Positions 10,472 to 18,087 of a stretch of 64,000 nt of DNA are shown here, piece by piece. Each line of letters begins with the position of its first letter. Within the stretch, counting starts at the first letter, position 1. This DNA is from Chitinophaga pinensis (GTDB taxonomy: Bacteria; Bacteroidota; Bacteroidia; Flavobacteriales_D; Crocinitomicaceae). The stretch lies in the NCBI GenBank assembly GCA_945902745.1, contig CAMDNE010000008.1, positions 1-64,000 of the forward strand, in the 5' to 3' direction. The notes below the pieces were generated by a model. It did no database searches, was not told where the DNA came from, and worked only from the letters and a program-made list of their open reading frames with translations. The translations under genes and the position numbers were made by a program.

Positions 10472-10837
10472 CTAATTGTTCTGTCTTCCTTGGTTAATCC
10501 AGCATTCAATAATTTGTATACTCGAATCTGAAAGTTGATATGCATCTGGAAGTAGTGGGTCAATCCTTGGCATTGGTATTGGAGTTTGGTGTTTAATAGA
10601 TAAAAGTAAGTTACAGTAGTTTGTTGCAGAATCTATTTGTTGATGCGTTAAAAGTTGAAAGGGTGCTTGATTAATATATCCATGACAACCGGAAGTATTG
10701 CAGTTTTGATTAATCAATGGTTGAACCTGAGCCGAAAATGAAACAATTCCGCTTGGACAGTCTACATTAGAAATATTTCCTTTCTTACATGAAAATGATA
10801 AAAATAAAATACAAATAAAGAACGCTATTTTCTTCAT
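10472..10837 (-). CDS. Small lipoprotein with CX4CH heme-like motif
   Basis: The 121-residue protein has a lipobox-type signal (FLSFSC, Cys17), predicting a lipid anchor. A CX4CH motif follows (Cys46, Cys51, His52, in CNTSGCHG), then a possible axial Met89 in PIPMPR and a C-terminal helix (IIECWINQG). This layout resembles short cytochrome-c-like domains of Bacteroidota, whose canonical heme motif is CX2CH, so heme attachment is uncertain. The gene is convergent with the PorP/SprF gene, with 6 bp between stop codons, and stands alone in its direction. Its role is unknown; a periplasm-facing electron carrier or binding protein is a guess. Confidence 0.75.
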   Translation of the reverse strand: MKKIAFFICILFLSFSCKKGNISNVDCPSGIVSFSAQVQPLINQNCNTSGCHGYINQAPFQLLTHQQIDSATNYCNLLLSIKHQTPIPMPRIDPLLPDAYQLSDSSIQIIECWINQGRQNN

Positions 10838-11010
10838 TTTTTGAAGTTTTTAAATGAACATGTAAATTAAGTTTTTATTAGTAAAATAGCAAATTTATTT
10901 TAAATAAATACAGTTTATTTCTTGCTTAAAAGTTTGATGAGAAACGATTTAATCAAGATCTGTTGCCGATTAATTTCCCAAAACAAATATTAAGTGCGTT
11001 TTAATACTAC

Positions 11011-11040
11011 TTGAAATGGGTTTTCTTTCACCTATTTTTT
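11011..11040 (+). promoter_or_regulatory. Candidate promoter of the MFS gene
   Basis: TTG at 11011-11013 is followed after 19 nt by TATTTTTT at 11033-11040, one base from TAnnTTTG. It sits 16 bp before the ATG, implying a very short leader. No other feature is seen in 10838-11056. Confidence 0.35.
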
Positions 11041-11056
11041 CCGATATTCGTATTCT

Positions 11057-12289
11057 ATGTCATTATTGAATTCAAAATCAGCATTAATTTTTATCCTTAT
11101 TACCATTTGCCTTGATTCAATAGGCTTAGGTATTATTATTCCATCTTTTCCAACTCTAGTATCAGAAACGGCACATGTGTCAATCACAGAATCATCAAAA
11201 TATTATGGTGTTGTAATGGGTTCTTATGCTTTAATGCAATTTTTGTTTTCGCCGCTTGTTGGAAATTTAAGTGATCGATTCGGTCGTCGACCAATATTAT
11301 TGACTTCAGTTCTCGGAATGGGCTTGGATTATTTAGTCATGTATTTTGCTCCTGATTTATTTTGGCTGGTCGTAGGCCGAGCAATATCTGGAATTTTTGG
11401 AGCTAGTTATACAACAGCAGCAGCTTATATTGCAGATATTTCTTCACCTGAAAAAAGAGCCCAAAATTTTGGAATGATAGGAGCTGCTTTTGGAATTGGT
11501 TTTGTTGTAGGCCCAGCAATAGGTGGGTTATTAGTCGATTTTGGACCACGAGTACCATTTTTAGCTGCCGCAATTTTCTCTTTGATTAATTTCTTTTACG
11601 GTTTAGTTGTTTTGAAGGAATCGCTGCCTGTTGATCAACGAAGAAAATTTGAATGGATACGAGCAAATCCTTTAGGAGCACTGCTTCAAATGAATCGATT
11701 TAAAAAATTAAAATACCTATTTGTTGTGAGCTTTTTAGTGATTCTGACCAATATGTCTGTGCACTCATCGTGGAATTATTATACGATGACAAAATTTGAT
11801 TGGACAGCGAAGAATGTGGGGATGTCTTTAGCAGTTGTCGGGATTTGTTTTGGAATTGTTCAAGGTGCCTTATCGGGTAAATTAGTCAATAAACTTGGAG
11901 AAAAAGGTGCCGCTATGCTTGGTCTAGGTATTTTGTTTTTCACCTTGGTTAGTATTTCATTTATACCAGGAGATATGGGTTGGATGATGTATTTAATTGT
12001 TTTGCCGTATGCTTTTTCTGGAATTGTTGATCCAGCAATAAGAACAATTGTTTCTAAAGGAACAGCCAACAATGAACAGGGCGAATTACAAGGAGTTTTT
12101 ACGAGTATGATGAGCTTAGGAGAAATCATCGGACCGCAATTGTTTATGTGGATTTTCTATACGGCAAGGAAATCTTATCCTGATGCAGATTGGAGCTATG
12201 GTTCACCTTTCCTTGTAGCGTCGGTTTTAGCACTTGCTGCTTTATTGTTGGTTCGTTGGACGCTGAAGGATTTTAAACGAGAGATTTAA
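11057..12289 (+). CDS. MFS transporter, TCR/Tet-like drug:H+ antiporter family
   Basis: This 410-residue protein has about twelve hydrophobic segments. Loop 2-3 carries the MFS motif A (GNLSDRFGRRP, about residues 69-79). Helix 5 carries an antiporter-type motif C (GFVVGPAIGGLL, about residues 151-162). The first helix (LDSIGLGIIIPSFP) and the segment RAISGIFGASYTTAAAYIADI are typical of the TetA-like DHA1 branch, which exchanges drugs for protons across the inner membrane. The substrate cannot be read from sequence, and no TetR-type regulator is adjacent. The gene stands alone. A weak hairpin (AACAATTC/GAATTGTT, 12298-12316) just after the stop may act as terminator. Confidence 0.88.
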   Translation: MSLLNSKSALIFILITICLDSIGLGIIIPSFPTLVSETAHVSITESSKYYGVVMGSYALMQFLFSPLVGNLSDRFGRRPILLTSVLGMGLDYLVMYFAPDLFWLVVGRAISGIFGASYTTAAAYIADISSPEKRAQNFGMIGAAFGIGFVVGPAIGGLLVDFGPRVPFLAAAIFSLINFFYGLVVLKESLPVDQRRKFEWIRANPLGALLQMNRFKKLKYLFVVSFLVILTNMSVHSSWNYYTMTKFDWTAKNVGMSLAVVGICFGIVQGALSGKLVNKLGEKGAAMLGLGILFFTLVSISFIPGDMGWMMYLIVLPYAFSGIVDPAIRTIVSKGTANNEQGELQGVFTSMMSLGEIIGPQLFMWIFYTARKSYPDADWSYGSPFLVASVLALAALLLVRWTLKDFKREI

Positions 12290-12359
12290 GATCTTTCAAC
12301 AATTCGTTGAATTGTTCCAATAATTTTATTGATTCTTTCTTGAAGGTAATTGTAATAAT

Positions 12360-12540
12360 AGGCTCATAATTCTGTGAAGCTATAATGATGAATTGTGGAT
12401 TATAACCCACAACATTCCCGCCTAAAGTCGGGACGCTCTGAATAAAAAAAAGCCTCACATTTCTGTGAAGCTTTCTGAGTGGGTTCCGATTGAAATCGGA
12501 ATAACCGCCGACATTCCCGACTGAAGTCGGGACGCTCTGA
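12360..12540 (-). repeat. Distal part of the tRNA-Val 3'-half array (two units)
   Basis: Read on the minus strand, this is the far end of the array that begins at tRNA-Val, separated from the rest by the GIY-YIG gene. The proximal unit has the 18-nt hairpin 12515-12532 in place of the anticodon arm and a related hairpin 12484-12501 in place of the T-arm, then the terminator-like stem-loop 12444-12472. The distal unit is degenerate. Its hairpin (12416-12433) has one stem mismatch, a T-arm-like stem TGTGG/CCACA follows, and a decayed terminator copy (12360-12381) ends it. Bases 12290-12360 show no gene I can support. Confidence 0.8.
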
Positions 12541-12546
12541 ATAATT

Positions 12547-12792
12547 TTATTGATTTTCAATAAGGTTTCGTATCATTTTTCGAGATTTCCATTTTTTTAT
12601 TTCCTTCTCATGTGACATTGCTTCGGTTCTTGTAACAAATGATTTTTGATAAACAATTACCCAATCATTAGCTTGATTTGTAAAACCTTTGTTTTTGTTG
12701 TTATGTTTTTGAAGTCTTTCTTGAATATTTGAAGTCTGGCCGATATAATATTTATCAGCAAATTCAGAAAAGAGAATATAAGTGTGGAACAT
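12547..12792 (-). CDS. Single-domain GIY-YIG nuclease family protein
   Basis: The protein has 81 residues, about the whole GIY-YIG core. Tyr5-Ile-Leu replaces the GIY motif and YYIG (15-18) is the YIG motif. The catalytic-type Arg26 and His30 lie in the following helix. EAMSHEKEIKKWKSRK (about 57-72) supplies the conserved Glu and a basic C-terminus. Small stand-alone members (UPF0213/YhbQ-like) are common in Bacteroidota, but their substrates are mostly unknown. The gene is embedded in the tRNA-Val 3'-half array, in the same direction as the tRNA. A degenerate copy of the tRNA 3' half and the 18-nt hairpin (12869-12886) lie in its leader. This could be a structure-specific nuclease acting on the array, but that is inference. 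Confidence 0.88.
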   Translation of the reverse strand: MFHTYILFSEFADKYYIGQTSNIQERLQKHNNKNKGFTNQANDWVIVYQKSFVTRTEAMSHEKEIKKWKSRKMIRNLIENQ

Positions 12793-12805
12793 AAAAAAAA
12801 GTAAA

Positions 12806-13180
12806 GATGCTTAAACATAAAGTTACTCTTTTAGCTGGAAATGAGGGCTCCTGAATTTCCGCCACTATTCCCGCCTAAAGTCGGGACGCTCTGAATAAAA
12901 AAAGCCTCACATTTCTGTGAAGCTTTTGGTGGGTTCCGATTGAAATCGGAAGAACCGCCTACATTCCCGACTGAAGTCGGGACGCTCTAAACAAAAAAAA
13001 GCCTCACATTTCTGTGAAGCTTTCTGAGTGGGTTCCGATTGAAATCGGAATAACCGCCGACATTCCCGACTGAAGTCGGGACGCTCTGAATAAAAAAAAG
13101 CCTCACATTTCTGTGAAGCTTTTAGTGGGGAATGACGGATTCGAACCGCCGACATTCCCGACTGAAGTCGGGACGCTCTG
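12806..13180 (-). repeat. Tandem tRNA-Val 3'-half/terminator units with hairpin-replaced anticodon arm
   Basis: Immediately after tRNA-Val and its terminator, minus-strand units restart at TTCAGAGCG (tRNA nt about 20-28). They then carry TCCCGACTTCAGTCGGGA where the tRNA has its anticodon arm, continue as ATGTCGGCGG, and end with another copy of the terminator. The hairpin copies are at 13156-13173, 13064-13081, 12965-12982 and, with one mismatch, 12869-12886. In the unit nearest the tRNA (13126-13180) the T-arm and acceptor 3' strand are intact. In the next two, the T-arm is replaced by a related hairpin (13033-13050 and 12934-12951). The unit next to the GIY-YIG gene is degenerate. Spacing between CGCTCTG marks is 91, 92, 99 and 96 bp. 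No open reading frame here looks genuine. Confidence 0.9.
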
Positions 13181-13183
13181 AAT

Positions 13184-13212
13184 AAAAAAAAGCCTCACAT
13201 TTCTGTGAAGCT
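13184..13212 (-). terminator. Intrinsic terminator of tRNA-Val
   Basis: On the minus strand a 9-bp stem (AGCTTCACA/TGTGAGGCT, one G-U pair) closes a GAAA tetraloop and is followed by seven or more T. Near-identical copies end the array units at 13092-13120, 12993-13021, 12897-12924 and 12444-12472. Confidence 0.85.
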
Positions 13213-13217
13213 TTTAG

Positions 13218-13292
<75 letters not shown>

Positions 13293-13334
13293 GTAATCCT
13301 AAAATGAAACTCGTTTGTTTCGTTGTTGGGAGTG

Positions 13335-13364
13335 CAAATATAAGGGTGTTTTTCTTTTTAACAA
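13335..13364 (-). promoter_or_regulatory. tRNA-Val promoter (-33/-7)
   Basis: On the minus strand TTG (13364-13362) is followed after 19 nt by TATATTTG (13342-13335), an exact match to the Bacteroidota pattern. It lies about 43 bp before the mature tRNA 5' end and just beyond the folC stop. Confidence 0.7.
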
Positions 13365-13382
13365 GGCTTTTTATGAAAAATA

Positions 13383-14612
13383 TTAAAAATAATCGCTAAT
13401 CAAAAAGAAACTGCCAAATACAAGAATAGTATCTTCCTTGTTTGCAATAGATTGAATTGAGGTTAACGCCACCTTAACATTGTTAAATAATCGCGGATGA
13501 GAAGTCATTTCTTTTGAAATCTTTTCTAAATCATCATAAGAAAGACTTCTTGCATTTTTAAAGGAACATAAACTAACTGCAGCATCTGCAGGAAAAATAG
13601 AAATTATTTCGCTGTAATTTTTATCTGAACTTGTTCCGTAAATAATATGTAATTTTCCTTGGTTCAATATTCTTATTGTTTCAAGTGTTTGCTGAATTCC
13701 TTCCAAATTATGGGAAACGTCTAAGATGGCAAGCGGTTCTTTTGAAATAACGTGCATGCGACCAAAAAATCCTGTGTTTTTAGAAAGGTTTTGTAAACCA
13801 TTAGAAATGGATTTATTCGATATGTCAAACCCTATTTTGTTTAAAATGTCCAAGGAACATTGAACTGTTGTAAAATTTCTCTTTTGATAAGCTCCTAACA
13901 GTGGCATTTCAACTTGTTCGTCAAATGGTATGTCTTCAGCCCAAAAAATAGGGGAGTGGTTGATTTCTGCTTTTTTTTGAAAAAGCTGTTTTGTTGTAGG
14001 TGTCGTTTCGCCAATAACTACTGGAATAGTGTTTTTTATAATTCCGGCTTTTTCGCCTGCAATTTCAGCTATTGTTGACCCTAAAAATTGCGTATGCTCA
14101 AGCGAAATATTAGTAATGACACTAAGTAATGGAGTAATGATGTTTGTAGCGTCTAAACGTCCTCCGAGGCCAGTTTCAATCACACAAATTGTGCATTTAC
14201 TTTTTTGAAAGTGTAGCAAGGCCAAAACAAATGTTATTTCAAAAAAAGAAGGTTCAAATGAAAGTTTGGCGTTGATTATCTGATTGCAAAACTGAATGAC
14301 TTCTTCTTCAGCTATTTTATCACCATTAACACGAATTCTTTCCCTGAAATCAGTAATGTGTGGTGAAGTGAAAAGCCCAACTTTTTCATTTGATTCAGTT
14401 AAAATTGAAGCTAGCATAGATGAGGTGGATCCTTTTCCATTTGTGCCAGCTATATGAATGAATTTTAATTCGTTTTGTGGATTTTCAAATAAAGCACAGA
14501 GCAAGCGCACATTTCCTAAATCAGGTTTATAGGCACTCGCACCTATTTCTTGATACGAAGGGAATTGCTGAAACAACCAATTTGTTGCTTCTTGGTAGGT
14601 TTTAATTTGCAA
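13383..14612 (-). CDS. folC: Folylpolyglutamate synthase / dihydrofolate synthase
   Basis: The 409-residue product is a Mur-ligase-type ATP-dependent enzyme. The P-loop GTNGKGSTS (56-64) is the FolC form. SPHITDFRERIRVNG and ETGLGGRLDATNI are folate-binding and family motifs, and SLEHTQFLGSTIAEIAGEKAGIIK is the conserved central segment. The C-terminal domain has DVSHNLEG. FolC adds glutamate to dihydropteroate and to reduced folates, keeping them in the cell. Length is normal for the family. The start overlaps the end of the upstream TonB-like gene by 11 bp, suggesting co-transcription with the exbB-exbD-tonB set. Confidence 0.93.
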   Translation of the reverse strand: MQIKTYQEATNWLFQQFPSYQEIGASAYKPDLGNVRLLCALFENPQNELKFIHIAGTNGKGSTSSMLASILTESNEKVGLFTSPHITDFRERIRVNGDKIAEEEVIQFCNQIINAKLSFEPSFFEITFVLALLHFQKSKCTICVIETGLGGRLDATNIITPLLSVITNISLEHTQFLGSTIAEIAGEKAGIIKNTIPVVIGETTPTTKQLFQKKAEINHSPIFWAEDIPFDEQVEMPLLGAYQKRNFTTVQCSLDILNKIGFDISNKSISNGLQNLSKNTGFFGRMHVISKEPLAILDVSHNLEGIQQTLETIRILNQGKLHIIYGTSSDKNYSEIISIFPADAAVSLCSFKNARSLSYDDLEKISKEMTSHPRLFNNVKVALTSIQSIANKEDTILVFGSFFLISDYF

Positions 14613-15348
14613 TGAGTTTAGCTGAAAAATAAACAGAAACTAAACCAGCGCCTGGATCCTTATTATATTTAATCTGATCCTTAACAGCACTAATAAATTG
14701 ATTTATAAGGCGTGTATCTGTTGTTGTTGTTTTTGATGAAATACTTTTCGCAGAAACCACTTTTCCATCTGCATTTATCGTTAAGATTAAATAAATACTC
14801 GCGTTTTCAGAAGATTGAATATGGTCTGTATTTAAGTTGTTTAAACGAGTTCTGCCTTTTCCATTGCCATTTCCATTTCCTCCAGGTCCTTCCCCGCCAT
14901 TGCCTGCGTCATTTCCAAAACCAGTTCCTGAACCACTTCCGTTTCCTCCACCGTCACCACCAGTTCCAAAAGGGTTGTTAGATTGTGTTGTTGTTGAACT
15001 TGCGTTTGTAGCATTATGACCCGTATTATTATGCGAATTTCCAGAAAAAACATGTGTATTGGAAGATGCTTGTGTCACATAATGTTGTGATTGTTCTTTT
15101 GGAGCATCCACCTTATCATTGCTTGGTGTTCCACTTCCTGATCCGCCACCAGATTCCAATTCAACATTGTCAATTTGAAATTCTTCAATTACTTCATCCG
15201 ATTTTAAAGGAGGAATATCTGCAGGAACAGGAGTTCCGATGAAAAAAGTGGTAAAATATAAAACAATTATCATCAATAACATGGTCGAACCAGAAGTGAT
15301 AACTCCTATTTTACGATCTTTTGATTCTTCAATTTGAATTGTCATCAT
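14602..15348 (-). CDS. TonB-like energy transducer with Gly/Ser-rich linker
   Basis: The protein has 248 residues with a short cytoplasmic N-terminus and one membrane helix (about 17-39). A short acidic/Pro segment follows, then a long low-complexity linker rich in Gly, Asn and Ser (about 66-170). It ends with a TonB-C-like domain (IYLILTINADGKVVSAKSISS to VYFSAKLIAN). Canonical TonB linkers are rich in Pro-Lys or Pro-Glu, so the Gly-rich linker is unusual. The upstream neighbours are an ExbD and an ExbB gene, which makes a TonB or TolA-like role in the periplasm likely. The gene overlaps folC by 11 bp. Either of two adjacent ATGs could be the start. Confidence 0.8.
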   Translation of the reverse strand: MMTIQIEESKDRKIGVITSGSTMLLMIIVLYFTTFFIGTPVPADIPPLKSDEVIEEFQIDNVELESGGGSGSGTPSNDKVDAPKEQSQHYVTQASSNTHVFSGNSHNNTGHNATNASSTTTQSNNPFGTGGDGGGNGSGSGTGFGNDAGNGGEGPGGNGNGNGKGRTRLNNLNTDHIQSSENASIYLILTINADGKVVSAKSISSKTTTTDTRLINQFISAVKDQIKYNKDPGAGLVSVYFSAKLIAN

Positions 15349-15446
15349 GTCAATTTGTTTTAATTATTACTTTATGAAATCGGTATTTAATTCCTAAACG
15401 CAATATATTCAATAAGGTTACGGCTGTTTGCTAGCGATTTTGATTC

Positions 15447-15845
15447 TTATTTTGAAGCCTCAGTTGCAATAATCACTTTCAGATCATTTTTCATCCCAAT
15501 CTGCAATAAATCAACTAAATCTTGAACTTGCAAATCAAAAGGTATACGAACAATAACCGTGTTATCTCCAATTTTCTTCGTTTCAGTTAAAAGTAAACCT
15601 TCAATTTCATCAAAAGCAATTTCCTTCTTGTCGACATAGTATTTTTTTTCTTCTGTCACCGTAAGGGTAATATGTGCTTTCTGCGTTTTTTCATTCGCAT
15701 CCGATTTCGGCAAAGGAACTTTGATAACATTTGGGTTCGCCAAAGTAGAGATGATCAAGAAGAACAAAAGCAAGAAGAACATGATGTCACTTAATGCTGA
15801 TGTAGCTACTTCAGCATGAAATCTATTTTTTCTCTTGATTGCCAT
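15447..15845 (-). CDS. ExbD/TolR-family proton-channel component
   Basis: The 132-residue protein has one membrane helix (about 19-36, LSDIMFFLLLFFLIISTLA). The Asp in its first turn is the family's proton-conducting residue. A periplasmic ExbD domain follows. ExbD works with ExbB to drive TonB-type transducers with the proton gradient. Its start lies inside the end of the upstream exbB-like gene (23-bp overlap), and the TonB-like gene follows after 101 bp including the stop region. TolR cannot be excluded by sequence alone. Confidence 0.9.
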   Translation of the reverse strand: MAIKRKNRFHAEVATSALSDIMFFLLLFFLIISTLANPNVIKVPLPKSDANEKTQKAHITLTVTEEKKYYVDKKEIAFDEIEGLLLTETKKIGDNTVIVRIPFDLQVQDLVDLLQIGMKNDLKVIIATEASK

Positions 15846-16569
15846 TGCTTGGTCTCTGAATAAGGTTTACAAATTCTAAATTCACTTTTTGAATAGTCAA
15901 TGAATAATTATCAATCATTCCGTTAAGTAGGTGATAAGCTGAAAAGGCAATAATACCAACGATCAAACCAGATCCAGAACTAATCATCTTTTCATATAAT
16001 CCACCTGAAATATTTCCAATACTAACATTTTCAGTAACTGAGATGCTATAGAAAATTTTAATTACACCGGAAATAGTACCGATAAAACCAAGTGTTGGCG
16101 CAATACCTGCAATCAATCCTAGATGACCTAAGCTTTTCTCCATCTTACCGATTTCAATATTTGCCATTTTATCCATGTTGGATTCAACTTCAGAAATTGG
16201 TCGACCAATCGTTAAAACACCTTCTGTAACAACACTACCAAACGCTGTTTGATCTCGTGCTAATGTGTCTAAAACTGGTGTCATGTTACCAGATTGCAAG
16301 TTCAACTTTATTTCACTCAATAGGTTTTGGTTGTATTTACCAACTCGTCTGATGTATCTAAATTTCTCAACAATTACGATCAACGTATAAAACAACAATA
16401 ACGCAATTGGAATAAGGAAAAATCCTCCCTTAATAATGAAGCTGAATGCAGACATTTCTTCTGTTAATTTTGCTGGCTCAACTGGTTTTGTAGATGCAAT
16501 TTGGGCAATAGTAATAGTCGCCACCATTATCATTACAAAGGAAATCAGGTATTTTAAGTGTTTTTTCAT
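15823..16569 (-). CDS. ExbB/TolQ/MotA-family proton-channel protein
   Basis: The 248-residue protein begins with a signal-like or membrane segment. A second helix (about 48-70) follows, then a cytoplasmic loop and two more helices (about 147-172 and 193-215). The block HLGLIAGIAPTLGFIGTISGVIKIF is the MotA/TolQ/ExbB signature, and GLIVGIIAFSAYHLL is the last helix. The protein forms an inner-membrane proton channel with ExbD. The order exbB-exbD-tonB-folC on the minus strand, with overlaps at both ends, indicates one operon. The extra N-terminal helix is common in Bacteroidota members. Confidence 0.92.
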   Translation of the reverse strand: MKKHLKYLISFVMIMVATITIAQIASTKPVEPAKLTEEMSAFSFIIKGGFFLIPIALLLFYTLIVIVEKFRYIRRVGKYNQNLLSEIKLNLQSGNMTPVLDTLARDQTAFGSVVTEGVLTIGRPISEVESNMDKMANIEIGKMEKSLGHLGLIAGIAPTLGFIGTISGVIKIFYSISVTENVSIGNISGGLYEKMISSGSGLIVGIIAFSAYHLLNGMIDNYSLTIQKVNLEFVNLIQRPSNGNQEKK

Positions 16570-16736
16570 TGTCGTTTAATAAAATTTGTACCGTAAAACT
16601 AATGATTCTATACATCGACAATAATTTGTCCTAAATTAGATATCCACAGTATAATGTTATCTAAAATGAAAAAGAATCTAAATACTATAATTTAAAGTCT
16701 GGTATAAACGAAATTGATTCAGAAAGATACAATTCC

Positions 16737-18083
16737 TTAAAAGGAAGAAAGCAATAAAAACACTCCAGTTCCAGCTAAATAGCCAAGTAATGCCAGCAAG
16801 GAAATGTTTTTTAAGTACCAGAAAAAGCTGATTTTCTCCATTCCCATTGCAACAACTCCAGCTGCTGACCCAATGATTAGCATTGAACCACCTGTACCCG
16901 CAGCATAAGCAATGAAATGCCATACATTTGAATCTGGAGGATTTTGGAACATACCAATACTAGCGGCAACCAAAGGAACATTGTCAATAATGGCAGAACC
17001 AGCACCTAATAGGGTGATAAAAAGGTTTTCTGGCATAGCAGCGCTAACTGATTGACCGAAATTGAAAATGATACCTAAAGATTCCATTGCGGCAACAGTC
17101 ATTAATATCCCTAGAAAGAATAGAATGGAAGGCATTTCTATTTTACCCAAAGCAGCCATTGTTGGACCTCTGAAGTCATGGTCTTTCTCTTGTTCAGCAA
17201 TATTTGTAAACGAGATGGATCTATTAGATACAATTTCAGCGATAAGCGCAAAAACAGCCAAAGAAAGCATCATGCCAATATAAGGTGGTAGATGGGTAAT
17301 TGTTTTGAAAACAGGAACAAATACAATTAATCCTAGTCCAATTAAAAGCATAGGTGTGCCTAATTTGTTTTCTTTTTCAACAGTGGTTGTGCCTTCCAAT
17401 TTTCCTTTAAAAGCAGGTAAAAATGAACCAATAGCGAGTGGGACAAGTAAATTAATTAACGATGGGATTCCTAAAAGAAGGATTAATTTCCCTGTCGTTA
17501 CTTTTCCAGCCATCCATAACATGGTAGTCGTAACGTCTCCAATTGGTGTCCAAGCTCCACCTGCATTTGCTGCAATAATAATGAAACCAGAAAACCACAT
17601 TCTATCCTTTTGTTCAGGAACAATTTTTCGCAATAAAGTAATCAAAACAATTGTCGCTGTTAAGTTATCGATGATTGCAGATAAGAAAAATGCTAAAAAT
17701 GAAATAATCCACAGAAGAGTACTCTTTTTATTCGTCTTGATTATTTTTTTAATTGCACCAAAACCATCAAAATGATCAATCATTTCCACGATTGCCATTG
17801 CTCCCATTAAGAAGATTAAAATCTCTGTTGTTTTGCCAAAATGGTGTAAAAGTGTACCTTCTAAAAGATGCTGCCTTGCTTCATGGTTGAGAGAAGAAAT
17901 ATCATTTAATTTCCCTAAATGAGGGTCAAACCAATGAGTGAAGGAATCTAATCCCATTGCAACAACAGTCCAGCAAATGGCCATCATTAAAATGGCTGGA
18001 ATTAACTTGTCTATTTTAATTGTATGTTCAATTGTAATAGCTGAATAACCAATAAAAAACACACAAATTATAAATAAAATCAT
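16737..18083 (-). CDS. nhaD: NhaD-type Na+/H+ antiporter
   Basis: The 448-residue membrane protein has at least eleven hydrophobic segments and ion-transporter (ArsB/NhaD superfamily) features. Examples are AIVEMIDHFDGF, LSAIIDNLTATIVLITLLRKIVP, ANAGGAWTPIGDVTTTMLW and LLGAGSAIIDNVPLVAA. The acidic and Asn residues in the two paired DN motifs fit NhaD. The enzyme expels sodium in exchange for protons at the inner membrane. It begins 4 bp after the stop of the upstream dehydrogenase gene, so the two are probably co-transcribed. The downstream 16570-16736 gap shows no clear terminator. Confidence 0.9.
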   Translation of the reverse strand: MILFIICVFFIGYSAITIEHTIKIDKLIPAILMMAICWTVVAMGLDSFTHWFDPHLGKLNDISSLNHEARQHLLEGTLLHHFGKTTEILIFLMGAMAIVEMIDHFDGFGAIKKIIKTNKKSTLLWIISFLAFFLSAIIDNLTATIVLITLLRKIVPEQKDRMWFSGFIIIAANAGGAWTPIGDVTTTMLWMAGKVTTGKLILLLGIPSLINLLVPLAIGSFLPAFKGKLEGTTTVEKENKLGTPMLLIGLGLIVFVPVFKTITHLPPYIGMMLSLAVFALIAEIVSNRSISFTNIAEQEKDHDFRGPTMAALGKIEMPSILFFLGILMTVAAMESLGIIFNFGQSVSAAMPENLFITLLGAGSAIIDNVPLVAASIGMFQNPPDSNVWHFIAYAAGTGGSMLIIGSAAGVVAMGMEKISFFWYLKNISLLALLGYLAGTGVFLLLSSF

Positions 18084-18087
18084 TCGT

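Noticed and set aside
12273-12560. 95-residue minus-strand reading frame after the MFS gene
   Set aside because: Most of it covers array units, and the remainder has no recognisable domain or start signal.
12907-13155. 82-residue minus-strand reading frame in the tRNA array
   Set aside because: It only translates the repeated tRNA-half/terminator units; its repeated motifs (KASQKCEAFF) reflect DNA repeats, not a protein family.
12360-13180. CRISPR array
   Set aside because: The units are tRNA 3' halves with terminators and there are no unique spacers of constant length or cas genes.
14837-15053. Pro-rich plus-strand and alternate-frame reading frames opposite the TonB-like gene
   Set aside because: They arise from the Gly-rich linker codons read on the other strand or frame.
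17305-17775. 156-residue plus-strand frame opposite nhaD
   Set aside because: It is antisense to a clear membrane-protein gene and has no supporting motif.
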